Source: GCA-2708415 sp964351905 (lineage in GTDB: Bacteria; Pseudomonadota; Alphaproteobacteria; Micavibrionales; Micavibrionaceae). From it: a stretch of 64,000 nt of DNA. A program made the translations under genes and the position numbers. The notes under the pieces were generated by a model. It was not told where the DNA came from and ran no database searches. It worked only from the letters and a program-made list of their open reading frames with translations. Position 1 is the first letter of the stretch. Every line of letters begins with the position of its first letter. The stretch is from assembly GCA_964351905.1 (NCBI GenBank), contig CAYGPG010000003.1, positions 1 to 64,000 on the forward strand, read 5' to 3'. Positions 6,960-15,960 of the stretch are shown one piece after another.

Positions 6960-8723
6960 TTACGCTAAAATATTGTAATGAACATGGCCTGTTTCAGGAT
7001 CGACATCCCATGTCATTGTTGTTTCAATAAGCTCTAATTCCTCGTCACTCATTTCTCCATTCTCGCCGCTACCTGTGCCACCATTTTGGGAGTTGCCTTC
7101 ACGGTTAGAATTAAAAGCATAATCTTCAGATGCCATTTCATATCCAATAGAGTCACCAGAAGTATCAAGGCCTGCATCTTGTAATGCTTTTTCCAAAGCG
7201 CCAGCATCACGTTGTAAAAGCAAAAGCGTTTCAGGCTTTTCGACAATCAAATTGGCTTTAACTGTTTTCTCTGTGCCAAATTCTAAGCGTATTTCAACGC
7301 GGCCTAACTCAGGCGGGTCGAGGTTAAGAGTAATGTTTTTCGCTTCACCACTCTGTGCTGCTTTAGAAACATGTGCGGCGACCATGCTCGACGCTGGGTG
7401 TGCCTGTCCGGCTTGTGTTGTAGCTGCTGTAACATGTGCTACAGCCTGCATGACATTGTTAAATGGTGTGCCAGATTGAATGTCAAAACCGGCCAATTCA
7501 TTTAAAATATTACTGCTTGATAGGCTATCAATCCAGTTGGACGTAAGAGATATATCTCCTGTTTGCGGCAAAGTAGGCAAGTTAGAGATGTTTTTAATAA
7601 CATCCATGTTGTTGCTTCCATTGAGTACACCAGCCACATTGCCTTGTGATGCTTTTCCATTATTAAAGAGTGCGTTGAACTGATCATTTGTCATGCGACC
7701 AGATGTGATTTCATTAATGACATTGCCTGTAGATGGCAAAACCCCACCTACTGTTTCTTGGCTGGTTGTTGGCTGTAATGCGCCTAAAGTGGCTCCATTA
7801 GAAGCTATTGTTTCTGGATTTGTTAAGTTTGCAACATCTGCCAGACCTTTATTAATTTTTCCAATTTTGTCCGCTGGTGTAATAAAATTAGGTTGAACAA
7901 AATCAACATAAGCCTGCCCATCAATAGAATCGGCAATATTACTTTCTTTGAGTGCCTCTTTTTCCGTTTCGTTATTTTGAAGAATTTCTTCTTCGCTCTT
8001 TTTAGTTAAAAGCGCAAGCGCATCCGCCGCTTCAAATTCAGCCTTATCTTCTTTTGTCACAGGGATGATATTTCCAACGCCTGCGATTAAATCTTCAATC
8101 GTTAATTCACGACCAAGCTTCGTTTCAACTTCTTCAATACGATTTGTAATATTCGTTAGTTGTGAGGGGTTCAGACCTGTAGCAATCAAAGCCTGAAATG
8201 GGGCACCATTTTCACCAAAATCACCACTTCTAAAAGCTTCAAGGCTAGATTCTAACTTTTCCAAACGCTGGTTAAGGCGCGTAACAAGCTCTTCAATAGA
8301 AATATTATTTTGTGATGCAACTTCAGGTAAGCCACTTGTAAGGTGATTTACTAGCTTAGTGAGCTGTTCAATACGATTTTCTGGATTGTTTGCAATTCTT
8401 TCAATGCGCAATTCTTTTAATTTTTCATCAATTGAAACATCGGGGTCTTGACCTAAAAGCGCAAGTTGCAAAAGGGCTAAATCTGTAGTTTCTTTTTTAA
8501 CGTTATTTTGCGCTACTGCGGATTGATCATTTGCAGAATTTAAGGCTAGTTTTTGTCTTTCTTCTCCCTCAATTTCACCCAAGTTTCCTAAAATAGCATT
8601 CCAAAAATCTACGCCACCTAATGTTCCGCCAAGGCCGCCTGTGCCTCCTAAAAGGGCACTATTTCGACCCGATAGGGCTTGACCTTTTTGGGTGACTTGT
8701 GTGGCAAATAAACTTAAATCCAT
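6960..8723 (-). CDS. fliK: Flagellar hook-length control protein FliK
   Basis: FliK measures hook length and switches the export gate from hook to filament substrates. The 587-residue protein is poorly conserved and Asn/Gln/Glu-rich for most of its length, as usual in this family. A Flg_hook C-terminal domain (about residues 465-550) contains the hallmark LNLDPPELGRVEIRL, then VKANLIVEKPETLLLLQRD and LEKALQDAGL. The acidic end may be disordered. It starts 42 bases after flgN in a run of co-directed genes. Its substrate-switch partner FlhB is encoded at 28343-29428. Confidence 0.9.
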   Translation of the reverse strand: MDLSLFATQVTQKGQALSGRNSALLGGTGGLGGTLGGVDFWNAILGNLGEIEGEERQKLALNSANDQSAVAQNNVKKETTDLALLQLALLGQDPDVSIDEKLKELRIERIANNPENRIEQLTKLVNHLTSGLPEVASQNNISIEELVTRLNQRLEKLESSLEAFRSGDFGENGAPFQALIATGLNPSQLTNITNRIEEVETKLGRELTIEDLIAGVGNIIPVTKEDKAEFEAADALALLTKKSEEEILQNNETEKEALKESNIADSIDGQAYVDFVQPNFITPADKIGKINKGLADVANLTNPETIASNGATLGALQPTTSQETVGGVLPSTGNVINEITSGRMTNDQFNALFNNGKASQGNVAGVLNGSNNMDVIKNISNLPTLPQTGDISLTSNWIDSLSSSNILNELAGFDIQSGTPFNNVMQAVAHVTAATTQAGQAHPASSMVAAHVSKAAQSGEAKNITLNLDPPELGRVEIRLEFGTEKTVKANLIVEKPETLLLLQRDAGALEKALQDAGLDTSGDSIGYEMASEDYAFNSNREGNSQNGGTGSGENGEMSDEELELIETTMTWDVDPETGHVHYNILA

Positions 8724-8765
8724 TTCTTAGTATCCTTATTATATAAAAATTCTTTTTATTCTTTT

Positions 8766-9272
8766 TTAAGCTGACTCATTCACGCCAATTGTTGCTTTGG
8801 AGCCAGACTGCATATGACCAGAAGAACCGTAAATGATTTGCTCTTCGCGCTTTGCTGTCTCACGTGCGGCTTCCATGATGCGCTCACCCAGTCTTTTCAT
8901 ACCGCTTTGCATGCGGTTAATGGCTGCATGATTTTCATGAGCAACCTCTGCAAATTCAATTCTTTTTTGCTCAAGTAAATCAATTAATTTTGGGTCTGCT
9001 TTTTTGATTTCATCTTTACGTGCCATTATTTGCGTAATGCCATCCATATAATCACGGGCAACATTAATTTTATTGTCTTGTAGCGCTATAAATTTTTTTG
9101 TGTCTGCTTCTTTTAATGCATTTGTTTCTTCAATAAGGGAGTCGCGTAGACGATCAATTGTCATCATCATCTCTGTCATTGCATCATTTGCGCGGCGCGG
9201 TAATGAGAACTTTGGACGGCCCTCTGGTACTTTTGGTAAATTACTTTGCGGTAACTCTGAAAATTGTTGCAT
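8766..9272 (-). CDS. flgN: FlgN-like flagellar chaperone
   Basis: A 168-residue, almost wholly helical protein. It has a long coiled region (about 28-145) with RLRDSLIEETNALKEADTKK and LLEQKRIEFAEVAHENHAAI, and a Gly/Ser-rich tail ending in SKATIGVNESA; both resemble FlgN-family proteins of alphaproteobacteria. FlgN escorts the hook-filament junction proteins FlgK and FlgL to the export gate, but those genes are not in this window. It lies between flgJ and fliK in the same direction. Sequence conservation in this family is weak, so position supports the call as much as sequence does. Confidence 0.7.
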   Translation of the reverse strand: MQQFSELPQSNLPKVPEGRPKFSLPRRANDAMTEMMMTIDRLRDSLIEETNALKEADTKKFIALQDNKINVARDYMDGITQIMARKDEIKKADPKLIDLLEQKRIEFAEVAHENHAAINRMQSGMKRLGERIMEAARETAKREEQIIYGSSGHMQSGSKATIGVNESA

Positions 9273-9293
9273 TTTAATTTCTCCTATAAATTT

Positions 9294-9650
9294 CTATCGA
9301 ACAGCGGGGCCGTAATCGGCCTCACCCTGCATTTTAATTAGTTCTGATTTAACGTTTTCGGCTATGCCAAGTTGTCCTGTTTCTGCCATAAGCTTCCCGT
9401 ATTCTTGAAGCATGATACCGCGGAAAATTTCTTCGCCTTTTCCGCCGCCGAATTTGCTGTCAACTTTAATGCCTTCAAACATGGGCTTCATCATTTCGGC
9501 AACAAACATCGCTTCAAAATCTTTGGCGGCTGCCTCAAATTTTGCCATATCTTTGTCGCTCAATGCTTGCTTTGCAGTGGCCGCAACATTTGCTGTCTGG
9601 CTTTGTGTGGCCTGCATAAGTGCGAGTGATGTGTCGTTTGTTAAGTTCAT
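9294..9650 (-). CDS. flgJ: Rod-binding protein FlgJ (no muramidase domain)
   Basis: FlgJ caps the growing rod in the periplasm. The 118-residue product holds only the rod-binding domain (about 35-105): KFEAAAKDFEAMFVAEMMKP, then FGGGKGEEIFRGIMLQEYGK. The C-terminal peptidoglycan hydrolase domain of enteric FlgJ is missing, as is usual in alphaproteobacteria, so a separate lytic enzyme must open the wall; the transglycosylase at 37076 is one candidate but need not be it. It starts 4 bases after the flgI stop codon. Confidence 0.9.
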   Translation of the reverse strand: MNLTNDTSLALMQATQSQTANVAATAKQALSDKDMAKFEAAAKDFEAMFVAEMMKPMFEGIKVDSKFGGGKGEEIFRGIMLQEYGKLMAETGQLGIAENVKSELIKMQGEADYGPAVR

Positions 9651-9654
9651 ATTC

Positions 9655-10854
9655 TTATAAAGTTTCTATGTCAGCTTGAAGCGCACCAGCTGCTTTGATG
9701 GCTTGCAAGATTGAAATAATGTCACGCGGCGCAACGCCAAGGCTGTTTAACCCTGTGACTAAATCTTGGAGTGTGACACCTGTTTCAACAACGGCGAGGC
9801 GCACATCATCACCTGTGTTAATGTCAATATTTGTGCGCGGTACAACTTCGGTCTGGCCTTGTGCAGCAAATGCATTTGGTTGTGATACTTGTGGGGTTTC
9901 TACAACTTTTACTGTTAAGTTTGCCTGGGCAATCGCAACAGTGCTGATTTTTACATCTGCGCCCATCACAACAACGCCAGAGCGTTCATCAATAACAACC
10001 CGTGCTATTTGGTCTGGAGTCACGGTTAATTGCTCAATATCTGTGATGAGGTCAACAATCGTGCCGTTGTAATCATTAGGACGGCGTAAAATAACGCTAG
10101 CAGAATTTTCGGCCTTAGCCGTTGATCCACCTGTGTTACCATTAATCGCGGCGGAAATACGGCGCGCTGTTGTAAAGTCAGGGTTGCGTAATGCCAACCT
10201 TACTTCTTGTAATTCTTCTAATTTGAAATCAATTTCACGTTCAACAATCGCACCAGCAGGAATACGGCCTGCGGTTGGAATATTTTGCGTGACTGTTCCG
10301 GCTTGGCCTTCAACGGTAAAGCCAGAGATAATAACAGGGCCTTGGGCAACAGCATAAACTTCACCATCTGCGGCCATCAATGGAGTAACCAAAAGTGTTC
10401 CACCACGCAAACTTTCTGAATCTCCTAATGCTGAAATGCTGACATCAATTTCTGCACCTTGGTTTGTGAAAGGGGGAAGGGTGGCTGTGACCATCACGGC
10501 GGCAACGTTACCTGTATTTAAATTTTGTCCTCTGGTGCTTACGCCCATACGCTCTAACATTGATACAAGGCTTTGCTCCGTAAAAGGGGAGTTATTGAGT
10601 GCATCGCCTGTGCCATTTAACCCAACAACTAAGCCGTAACCAATAAGTTGGTTGTCGCGAACACCTTCAAAATCAACAATGTCTTTAATACGGGTTGTTT
10701 TTGCATCAGCGATACCGCTTAAGGCTGATAAGATAATCAGGCTCATGATGAAAACATTTAATAAGGTGAAGATCAGCTCTTTAAAGTAAGCTTTATGATT
10801 CACGCCTGATTTATTAAAATCTTCTACCAATGTTGTCATGTCTGTTGTTGTCAT
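9655..10854 (-). CDS. flgI: Flagellar P-ring protein FlgI
   Basis: FlgI forms the periplasmic P ring around the rod. The 399-residue product has an unusually long N-terminus: about 28 residues, then a hydrophobic signal stretch (about 30-50) ending at a likely cleavage site before KTTRIKDIVDFEGVRDNQLI. The mature protein shows the family landmarks GYGLVVGLNGTGDALNNSPF, GGTLLVTPLMAADGEVYAVA and RRPNDYNGTIVDLITDIEQL. AAAGGC lies before the ATG; a later start would shorten the n-region without affecting the mature protein. A sigma-54 element lies 40-55 bases upstream. Confidence 0.95.
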   Translation of the reverse strand: MTTTDMTTLVEDFNKSGVNHKAYFKELIFTLLNVFIMSLIILSALSGIADAKTTRIKDIVDFEGVRDNQLIGYGLVVGLNGTGDALNNSPFTEQSLVSMLERMGVSTRGQNLNTGNVAAVMVTATLPPFTNQGAEIDVSISALGDSESLRGGTLLVTPLMAADGEVYAVAQGPVIISGFTVEGQAGTVTQNIPTAGRIPAGAIVEREIDFKLEELQEVRLALRNPDFTTARRISAAINGNTGGSTAKAENSASVILRRPNDYNGTIVDLITDIEQLTVTPDQIARVVIDERSGVVVMGADVKISTVAIAQANLTVKVVETPQVSQPNAFAAQGQTEVVPRTNIDINTGDDVRLAVVETGVTLQDLVTGLNSLGVAPRDIISILQAIKAAGALQADIETL

Positions 10855-10893
10855 GTTGTGCCTTTTTAAGACGGTTTAACTCTCTCTTACCTA

Positions 10894-10909
10894 TGCGAAG
10901 CGCGTGCCA
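10894..10909 (-). promoter_or_regulatory. Sigma-54 promoter of the flgI operon
   Basis: Minus-strand TGGCACGCGCTTCGCA matches the sigma-54 consensus except for one base in the -12 block (TCGCA instead of TTGCA). It would drive flgI-flgJ-flgN-fliK, which follow each other with gaps of 4, 21 and 42 bases. Confidence 0.65.
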
Positions 10910-11042
10910 AGCATAAGCTTGATATAAAATTATTTAAAAACAATGGGTTATCTGTTTGTGTGTTGATGTCAGGCACAGGAAATGGGGGTAAAAAAAGCCT
11001 TTTATCTCAAAGGTCTAATAAAGAGGGGCATTTTTTGCCCGC

Positions 11043-11073
11043 TTGATTATTTTTGTGAAAACTATGTTATATT
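11043..11073 (+). promoter_or_regulatory. Promoter of fliX
   Basis: TTGATT (11043-11048) and TATATT (11068-11073) are 19 bases apart, with TG one base before the -10 (extended -10). The stretch GAAAACTATGNTATANTAA recurs at the fliE promoter (26731-26750). Confidence 0.45.
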
Positions 11074-11111
11074 AAGAAGATAACGTTTTTTAGAATCAGA
11101 GAATTTGTAAA

Positions 11112-11549
11112 ATGAAAGTTGAAGGCCCGTCAAAATCCGGTAAAGCGGATCAATCTAAGAAAGCAGGTAAAACCAGCAAAGGGGATAGTACCTTTGGTGA
11201 TATGGTTGTTGGGGCTGCGAAAGAAGCCTCTTCAACACAAGCCACGCAAGCGATTTCAAAAGTTGATGCTTTGTTGGCTGTGCAAGGAGTGGAAACCGCC
11301 ACTGACCGTAAAGCCAAACGCCGTATGCAAGAGCGGGGAGATAAGATCCTTCGTCAAATGGATCACATGCGCTTAGCAATACTGACGGGTAATCTAACGA
11401 TTGGCCAAGTACTTGATATTGCTGACGTTGTGGCGTCTCATCGTGAGAATATAGACGATCCAGAGATGAGCGCTGTTCTTGATGAAATCGATTTACGTGC
11501 TCAAATTGAGATCGCTAAAATGCGTAAAGCAATGGAAAGTAGAATTTAA
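11112..11549 (+). CDS. fliX: Flagellar assembly regulator FliX
   Basis: In Caulobacter FliX couples early flagellar assembly to the sigma-54 activator FlbD. The 145-residue product starts with a Lys/Ser-rich flexible region (1-35). The conserved class II regulator domain follows (about 50-140), with DRKAKRRMQERGDKILRQMD, ILTGNLTIGQVLDIADVVAS and the C-terminal DEIDLRAQIEIAKMRKAM. It is transcribed divergently from flgI, whose promoter is of the type FliX would control. No FlbD homologue is in the window, so that link is an inference from the family. Confidence 0.9.
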   Translation: MKVEGPSKSGKADQSKKAGKTSKGDSTFGDMVVGAAKEASSTQATQAISKVDALLAVQGVETATDRKAKRRMQERGDKILRQMDHMRLAILTGNLTIGQVLDIADVVASHRENIDDPEMSAVLDEIDLRAQIEIAKMRKAMESRI

Positions 11550-11648
11550 AACCTTTTTAAGAAGTTTTACCGTAAAATTGCTCTTGATACTAAAAGCACG
11601 TGAAACTATAGTCTCAATCTAATTTTTAACCATTTAGGATAAATAAAA

Positions 11649-12104
11649 ATGGCAAAAGCTAAGAAAAGTACAAAGAAGTCAAAGGATCCGGTTTTAACGC
11701 CAGATTATGATCCTGCAAAAGATAAAAACGGATATATGAATCCAGTTATGTTGGAATATTTCCGTCAAAAGCTTAATGACTGGAAGCGCGATCTTATTAA
11801 AGAATCAAACGAAACAATTGCAAATACATTGCAAGAAACAGAGCTGCAAAAGCCAGACTTGGCAGATCGTGCCTCAGCTGAGACAGACCATGCGCTTGAG
11901 CTTCGTACGCGTGACCGTGAGCGCAAGCTAATCAATAAAATTAACTCGGCCATCCGTCGTATTGACGAAGATGAGTATGGATATTGTGAAGAAACAGGTG
12001 ATGAGATTGGCATTGCGCGTTTAGAAGCGCGCCCGGTTGCCACCATGACATTGGAAGCACAAGAGCGTCATGAGAAGAACGAGAAAATCCACCGCGAAGA
12101 ATAA
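11649..12104 (+). CDS. dksA: DksA/TraR-family RNA polymerase regulator
   Basis: DksA enters the RNA polymerase secondary channel and helps ppGpp adjust rRNA, stress and flagellar transcription. The 151-residue product has a basic tail, a coiled coil (about 34-105, LEYFRQKLNDWKRDLIKESN) and the globular C-terminal part with YGYCEETGDEIGIARLEARP. The four-cysteine zinc finger is reduced to one Cys, the form usual in alphaproteobacteria. It lies between fliX and the convergent flgH; a strong terminator follows. Confidence 0.93.
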   Translation: MAKAKKSTKKSKDPVLTPDYDPAKDKNGYMNPVMLEYFRQKLNDWKRDLIKESNETIANTLQETELQKPDLADRASAETDHALELRTRDRERKLINKINSAIRRIDEDEYGYCEETGDEIGIARLEARPVATMTLEAQERHEKNEKIHREE

Positions 12105-12130
12105 TTCTTTTACATTAATGTGAATATTGA

Positions 12131-12165
12131 AAAAGCCGCTCTATCCTAGAGCGGCTTTTCTTTTG
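12131..12165 (+). terminator. Strong terminator of dksA
   Basis: AAAAGCCGCTCTA (12131-12143) and TAGAGCGGCTTTT (12147-12159) form a 13-bp stem with a 3-base loop and a T-rich tail. Confidence 0.92.
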
Positions 12166-12277
12166 TCTTATTGGCTTAAGCCTTTAAGACGATGTACAGA
12201 TTGATCCTGAACCTGTTTCTTTTTTCGACCCAAGGGCTTAAGGGGGAAGAGAGGGATGGGTCGAAAATTACTCATAT

Positions 12278-12368
12278 CGTCATTGCGAGAGAGCGAAGCG
12301 AGCGCGGCAATCCAGAGCTTCTTGGACACATTCTGGATTGCTTCGTCATTTTATTCCTCGCAATGACA
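12278..12368. repeat. Palindromic intergenic repeat with GTCATTGCGAG ends
   Basis: GTCATTGCGAG (12279-12289) is the exact inverted copy of CTCGCAATGAC (12357-12367). Inside, GCAATCCAGA (12307-12316) pairs exactly with TCTGGATTGC (12332-12341). The element is about 90 bases with nested arms and no coding capacity; it looks like a small non-autonomous palindromic repeat. A related element with CGTCATT/AATGACG ends lies at 49256-49322. Confidence 0.85.
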
Positions 12369-12378
12369 TTGGTTGTTA

Positions 12379-13131
12379 TTAAAATGGAAACAGGATATCA
12401 AAGGCTTGTTGGCCATATCTTGGCTGTTGAACATCTGTGATTTGCCCTTGGCCGCCGTATGAAATGCGTGCTTCGGCAATTTTCTCAGATGATATCGAAT
12501 TATCAACCGTGATGTCTTCAGGGCGAATAACGCCTGCCAATTCTAAAATGCGTTTTTCAAAATTAACGCGTACTTCCTGACGGCCTTGGATAAACATATT
12601 TCCGTTTGGTAAAATCTGCGTCACAGTTGCCGCTAAGGTAATGCGAACCTCTTCTTCACGCTCAATTGAACCTTCTCCTGTTGTGCTTGAATTAGAGTCT
12701 AATCCGATTAAATCAGGCCCTGTTACACCTTCGGGTAGAACTTTTGTTAATTGTGTTTCAATTCCTAATAGATTGTCTAAGCCTGCATCCTCTGTACTAG
12801 AGCGGCTACGTTCCGTCTCGTTTTCTAATTCGGCTTCGTCATCAATATCAATCATGACGGTTAAGATATCGCCAACATTATTGGCGCGTTGATCCTTAAA
12901 GAAAGTTTGACGATTACTTGCCCAAAGCGAGTTTTTCTCTTTAACGACTTCGTTTACAGCGGGCATTGGCATGGAGACGGAGCGATATTGCTGATCCTCT
13001 GCTGGATTTTCAATGGGGCTCATTTCTGGCGCCTTTCCGATCTGCGACAGTCTTTCAGACGCGCCGCAGGCACTCAAAAGTAAAAGGGCGCTTATTGGCA
13101 TCACCAATTTAAATTTATTCAATGTCATCAT
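12379..13131 (-). CDS. flgH: Flagellar L-ring lipoprotein FlgH
   Basis: FlgH forms the L ring in the outer membrane. The product has a signal peptide with lipobox LLLLSAC (Cys near residue 22) and the family core at about 70-250: NVGDILTVMIDIDDEAELEN, VRITLAATVTQILPNGNMFI and GVIRPEDITVDNSISSEKIA. The open frame extends to 13152, but GAGGAG (plus-strand 13139-13144) stands seven bases before the ATG at 13131. That ATG is therefore the better start (250 residues). It is the last gene of the flgF-flgG-flgA-flgH unit. Confidence 0.93.
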   Translation of the reverse strand: MMTLNKFKLVMPISALLLLSACGASERLSQIGKAPEMSPIENPAEDQQYRSVSMPMPAVNEVVKEKNSLWASNRQTFFKDQRANNVGDILTVMIDIDDEAELENETERSRSSTEDAGLDNLLGIETQLTKVLPEGVTGPDLIGLDSNSSTTGEGSIEREEEVRITLAATVTQILPNGNMFIQGRQEVRVNFEKRILELAGVIRPEDITVDNSISSEKIAEARISYGGQGQITDVQQPRYGQQAFDILFPF

Positions 13132-13158
13132 AGTCATACTCCTCTCTTCCAATTCTAA

Positions 13159-14127
13159 TTATTGCGCGGTCACTTGATGTGATCCTGTCACGAAGGCATC
13201 TACAGAACGGCTACTATTTACATTTGTAACGCGCACTAAATCCCCTTTTGATCCTGATTGAAGGGCTTTTCCTTTTGCTGTGAGGACAAGGGGGCCTTGC
13301 TTATAAGTGATGCTGACCTTATCGCCGCGCTTTACTAAAATAGGGTGATGTAGGCTACCGTCTAAGACATACTTCCCTGCATAAGCCATGCGGCGGGGCG
13401 TTAAGCCAATCATATCTTCTGCGTTCATAACGATATTATGCTGTATTGATTTTTGGGGAACTTCGATCATTTTGATATCATTTGCACCAATCACATCTCC
13501 ATTGCTTAAGTTATTACGAAGAACAGGGATGGAAACAACACGCTCTACTAAGCCACTAATTTGTAATTTCTTCACTGGGTTATCTGCTGATGGCGCGGCC
13601 AATGTGGCTGTGAAATAATCTTTTTGAACATCAAAATCTATCGCTGAAATTTCAACGGTTTCAGGTAAATTATTGGGCAAAACAATTGTTGGTTTTTTCG
13701 TATTCATCATCAGCTTAAATTTTCCAACAACGCCCTTATCTTTCAGTGCGTTACGCAACGTTTCTTCGATCATATCTGATGGGATAACGGCGGCTTGCCT
13801 TCTGATCACAATTTGATCACTAGAACTTAATGGGCGCCAATTAACATCCAAGGCAGAGGCAATGCGATAAAGTGTGCGTGCGTTTAAGGTCATGTCTTGC
13901 CCTGGTTGAGGTGCGGCGCCAATGACGTAGGCTTTGTGACGCTCAACGCCATCGAAAATATCACCAAGTTTCAGCGTTTCGCCTTCAACAATACTGATTG
14001 GTTTTAATGTCGCGGCGAAGGCAACCTTTGTGCCGATTAAAATACCGGCGCAAACCATTATTAACGCCATCAAAATAACAATGGCTTTGTGTGCTAATAG
14101 TGTTTTATTCCAGTATCTTAATATCAT
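13159..14127 (-). CDS. flgA: P-ring assembly chaperone FlgA
   Basis: FlgA is a periplasmic chaperone for FlgI polymerisation. The 322-residue product has an N-terminal hydrophobic segment (about 12-38, ending VAFAATLKPISI), an N-terminal domain and a C-terminal SAF-type domain (about 195-320). The latter includes VLRNNLSNGDVIGANDIKMI, MIGLTPRRMAYAGKYVL and the final ALQSGSKGDLVRVTNVNSSR typical of FlgA. It sits 16 bases after flgG and 27 bases before flgH; its substrate FlgI is encoded in the neighbouring operon. Confidence 0.9.
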   Translation of the reverse strand: MILRYWNKTLLAHKAIVILMALIMVCAGILIGTKVAFAATLKPISIVEGETLKLGDIFDGVERHKAYVIGAAPQPGQDMTLNARTLYRIASALDVNWRPLSSSDQIVIRRQAAVIPSDMIEETLRNALKDKGVVGKFKLMMNTKKPTIVLPNNLPETVEISAIDFDVQKDYFTATLAAPSADNPVKKLQISGLVERVVSIPVLRNNLSNGDVIGANDIKMIEVPQKSIQHNIVMNAEDMIGLTPRRMAYAGKYVLDGSLHHPILVKRGDKVSITYKQGPLVLTAKGKALQSGSKGDLVRVTNVNSSRSVDAFVTGSHQVTAQ

Positions 14128-14143
14128 TTATTTATACCTTTTG

Positions 14144-14935
14144 TTATCTAAGCTGTGTTGCTGTTTGAAGCATTTCATCACTGGTTGAGATGACGTTAGA
14201 ATTCATTTCGTACGCACGCTGGGCGGCGATCAAATTTGTAATTTCTTCAACGATATTCACGTTTGAATTCTCAATTGCACCTTGACGGATTGTACCAAAA
14301 ACATCTTCACCGGGATTACCTGTTTGCACGTCACCAGATGCTGTTGTTTCTAAAAAGAGAGTATCACCAATAGCCTCTAAACCGGCCGGATTCACAAAAT
14401 TAGCAAGTTCGATTTGCCCAATATTATCGTATTCAACCTGATCCGGAAGTTTTACAAGCACTTCACCTGATTGGTTTACAATAATATCGAGAGCATCATC
14501 GGGAACGGTTAAGCCAGGCTCTAAACGAAAGCCTTGCGGTGTAACAATCTCACCATTTTCATTGAGTTGGTAAACACTCTGTCTCGTGTAGGCGGTTTCG
14601 CCATCAGGTAATTCAATCTGGAAATAACCTTCGCCTGTGATGGCCATATCAAGATTATTTTCTGTTAATTGAATTGTGCCTTGTTCATGAAGACGAACGA
14701 TTGAGCCTAAACTCACACCCAAACCAAATTGCAGGCCAGATGGCATTGTTGTATCTGCATCGGTTGAGGCCGCCCCTGGACGTACTTTGTTTTGATAAAT
14801 TAAATCATGAAAATCAGCGCGCTGGCGTTTAAAGCCAGAGGTAGTCATGTTTGCAATGTTGTTAGAAATAACATCAACATTTTGCTGTTGAGCGAGCATT
14901 CCTGTTGCGCCGATATCGAGTGATCTTGTTACCAT
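14144..14935 (-). CDS. flgG: Distal rod protein FlgG
   Basis: FlgG forms the distal rod crossing the P and L rings. The 263-residue length is normal. The N-terminus has MLAQQQNVDVISNNIANM followed by TTSGFKRQRADFHDLIYQ. The centre has GLQFGLGVSLGSIVRLHEQG and the YFQIELPDGETAYTR beta domain, and the C-terminus ends SNVNIVEEITNLIAAQRAYE and STSDEMLQTATQLR. It is preceded by flgF and followed by flgA on the same strand. Confidence 0.96.
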   Translation of the reverse strand: MVTRSLDIGATGMLAQQQNVDVISNNIANMTTSGFKRQRADFHDLIYQNKVRPGAASTDADTTMPSGLQFGLGVSLGSIVRLHEQGTIQLTENNLDMAITGEGYFQIELPDGETAYTRQSVYQLNENGEIVTPQGFRLEPGLTVPDDALDIIVNQSGEVLVKLPDQVEYDNIGQIELANFVNPAGLEAIGDTLFLETTASGDVQTGNPGEDVFGTIRQGAIENSNVNIVEEITNLIAAQRAYEMNSNVISTSDEMLQTATQLR

Positions 14936-14974
14936 TTTTAAAACTCCTTCTTAAATAAACTTTTTAATTCTTTG

Positions 14975-15700
14975 TTATGCTTGTGTTCTTGCTAATCTTT
15001 GGGTCGAGCTTCGAAGGCGTTCATGTTCTGATTGCATCATATTTTGAACGGCTTGATATTCTCGTAAGACGTCAATCATACGCGTCATTTCAACAACCGC
15101 TTGAACGTTTGACCCTTCTAAAAAACCTTGCTTAACGACTGTACCCTCAGCTTCTTGGGCAACCTCGTCTGTGGCATAAAGGCCATTACCTTGTGGGTCT
15201 AATGTCTGGTAATTGTTGAATTCAGCAATTTGTAACTGACCAACAATGCCTTGTTCTGTTGAGATCACACCTTTTTGATCTATGCGGATTTCTTGGGCGT
15301 TTTGTGGAATTGTTATTTCGCCGCCGCCTTGGCTCGCCACGGGAAGGCCGCGGGCATCACGCACAACACCTTCTGCATCCATTGTTAAATTACCTGCGCG
15401 TGTGTATTGAACGCCTTGGGGGGTCTGAATACCCAAAAAGCCATTTCCAACAAGCGCAACATCTAACGGCGCGCCTGTTTGTTTTAAACTACCAGGATCA
15501 GTCACTTGATATTGGCCGTAATCTAAAACAAGCGACATGTCTTCTTCCATGCGGCGCGGATCAGAAATATATTCGCTGAAGACCATATTTTGCCCACGAT
15601 AGCCTGGCGTGTTCACATTTGCCACGTTCTGGGCAATAATATCCATGTTTTCACGAAGAACGACTTGTTTTGATAAGCCAATATAAAGTGAATTTTCCAT
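14975..15700 (-). CDS. flgF: Proximal rod protein FlgF
   Basis: FlgF is a proximal rod subunit. The 241-residue product shows the N-terminal MDIIAQNVANVNTPGYRGQN motif and the GNGFLGIQTPQGVQYTRAGN beta segment, and ends with GSNVQAVVEMTRMIDVLREY. It is the first gene of a minus-strand unit flgF-flgG-flgA-flgH with 39-, 16- and 27-base gaps. A sigma-54 element lies about 90-105 bases upstream of the start codon, and a second weaker one further up. Confidence 0.94.
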   Translation of the reverse strand: MENSLYIGLSKQVVLRENMDIIAQNVANVNTPGYRGQNMVFSEYISDPRRMEEDMSLVLDYGQYQVTDPGSLKQTGAPLDVALVGNGFLGIQTPQGVQYTRAGNLTMDAEGVVRDARGLPVASQGGGEITIPQNAQEIRIDQKGVISTEQGIVGQLQIAEFNNYQTLDPQGNGLYATDEVAQEAEGTVVKQGFLEGSNVQAVVEMTRMIDVLREYQAVQNMMQSEHERLRSSTQRLARTQA

Positions 15701-15791
15701 CTATTCATACTTTCGTTTCTTAAAATTTCTTTTTTTGAGCTTTTGAGGAGGAAATACAAAAAACCAAAAAACTTTTACTCGGGTTTTACAA

Positions 15792-15807
15792 TGCAGGTGC
15801 TGTGCCA
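15792..15807 (-). promoter_or_regulatory. Sigma-54 promoter of flgF-flgG-flgA-flgH
   Basis: Minus-strand TGGCACAGCACCTGCA matches TGGCAC-N5-TTGCA with one mismatch in the -12 block. The expected start is near 15780, giving a leader of about 80 bases. Confidence 0.7.
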
Positions 15808-15826
15808 AATAAAAAAACTATTTAAA

Positions 15827-15836
15827 NNNNNNNNNN
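15827..15836. other. Assembly gap (10 N)
   Basis: A run of ten N marks a scaffold join in the flgF/fliL intergenic region. The true size is unknown. Confidence 0.99.
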
Positions 15837-15960
15837 GATGAATTGAATAAATTGAATATGAAGCTGAAAACATTTATTCAATAAAAAAAAAACGCAATAA
15901 AAAAATTATTTAAATTCAATGGTTTGTGGATTTTTAAGGAGAGGCGACCCATCAAATTTT

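Noticed and set aside
11030..11042. Sigma-54-like GGGGCATTTTTTGCCC ahead of fliX
   Set aside because: Spacing between the GG and GC blocks is two bases too short; it is better read as a small hairpin.
12192..12440. 82-codon frame downstream of dksA
   Set aside because: It reads through the palindromic repeat and into flgH antisense, without a ribosome binding site.
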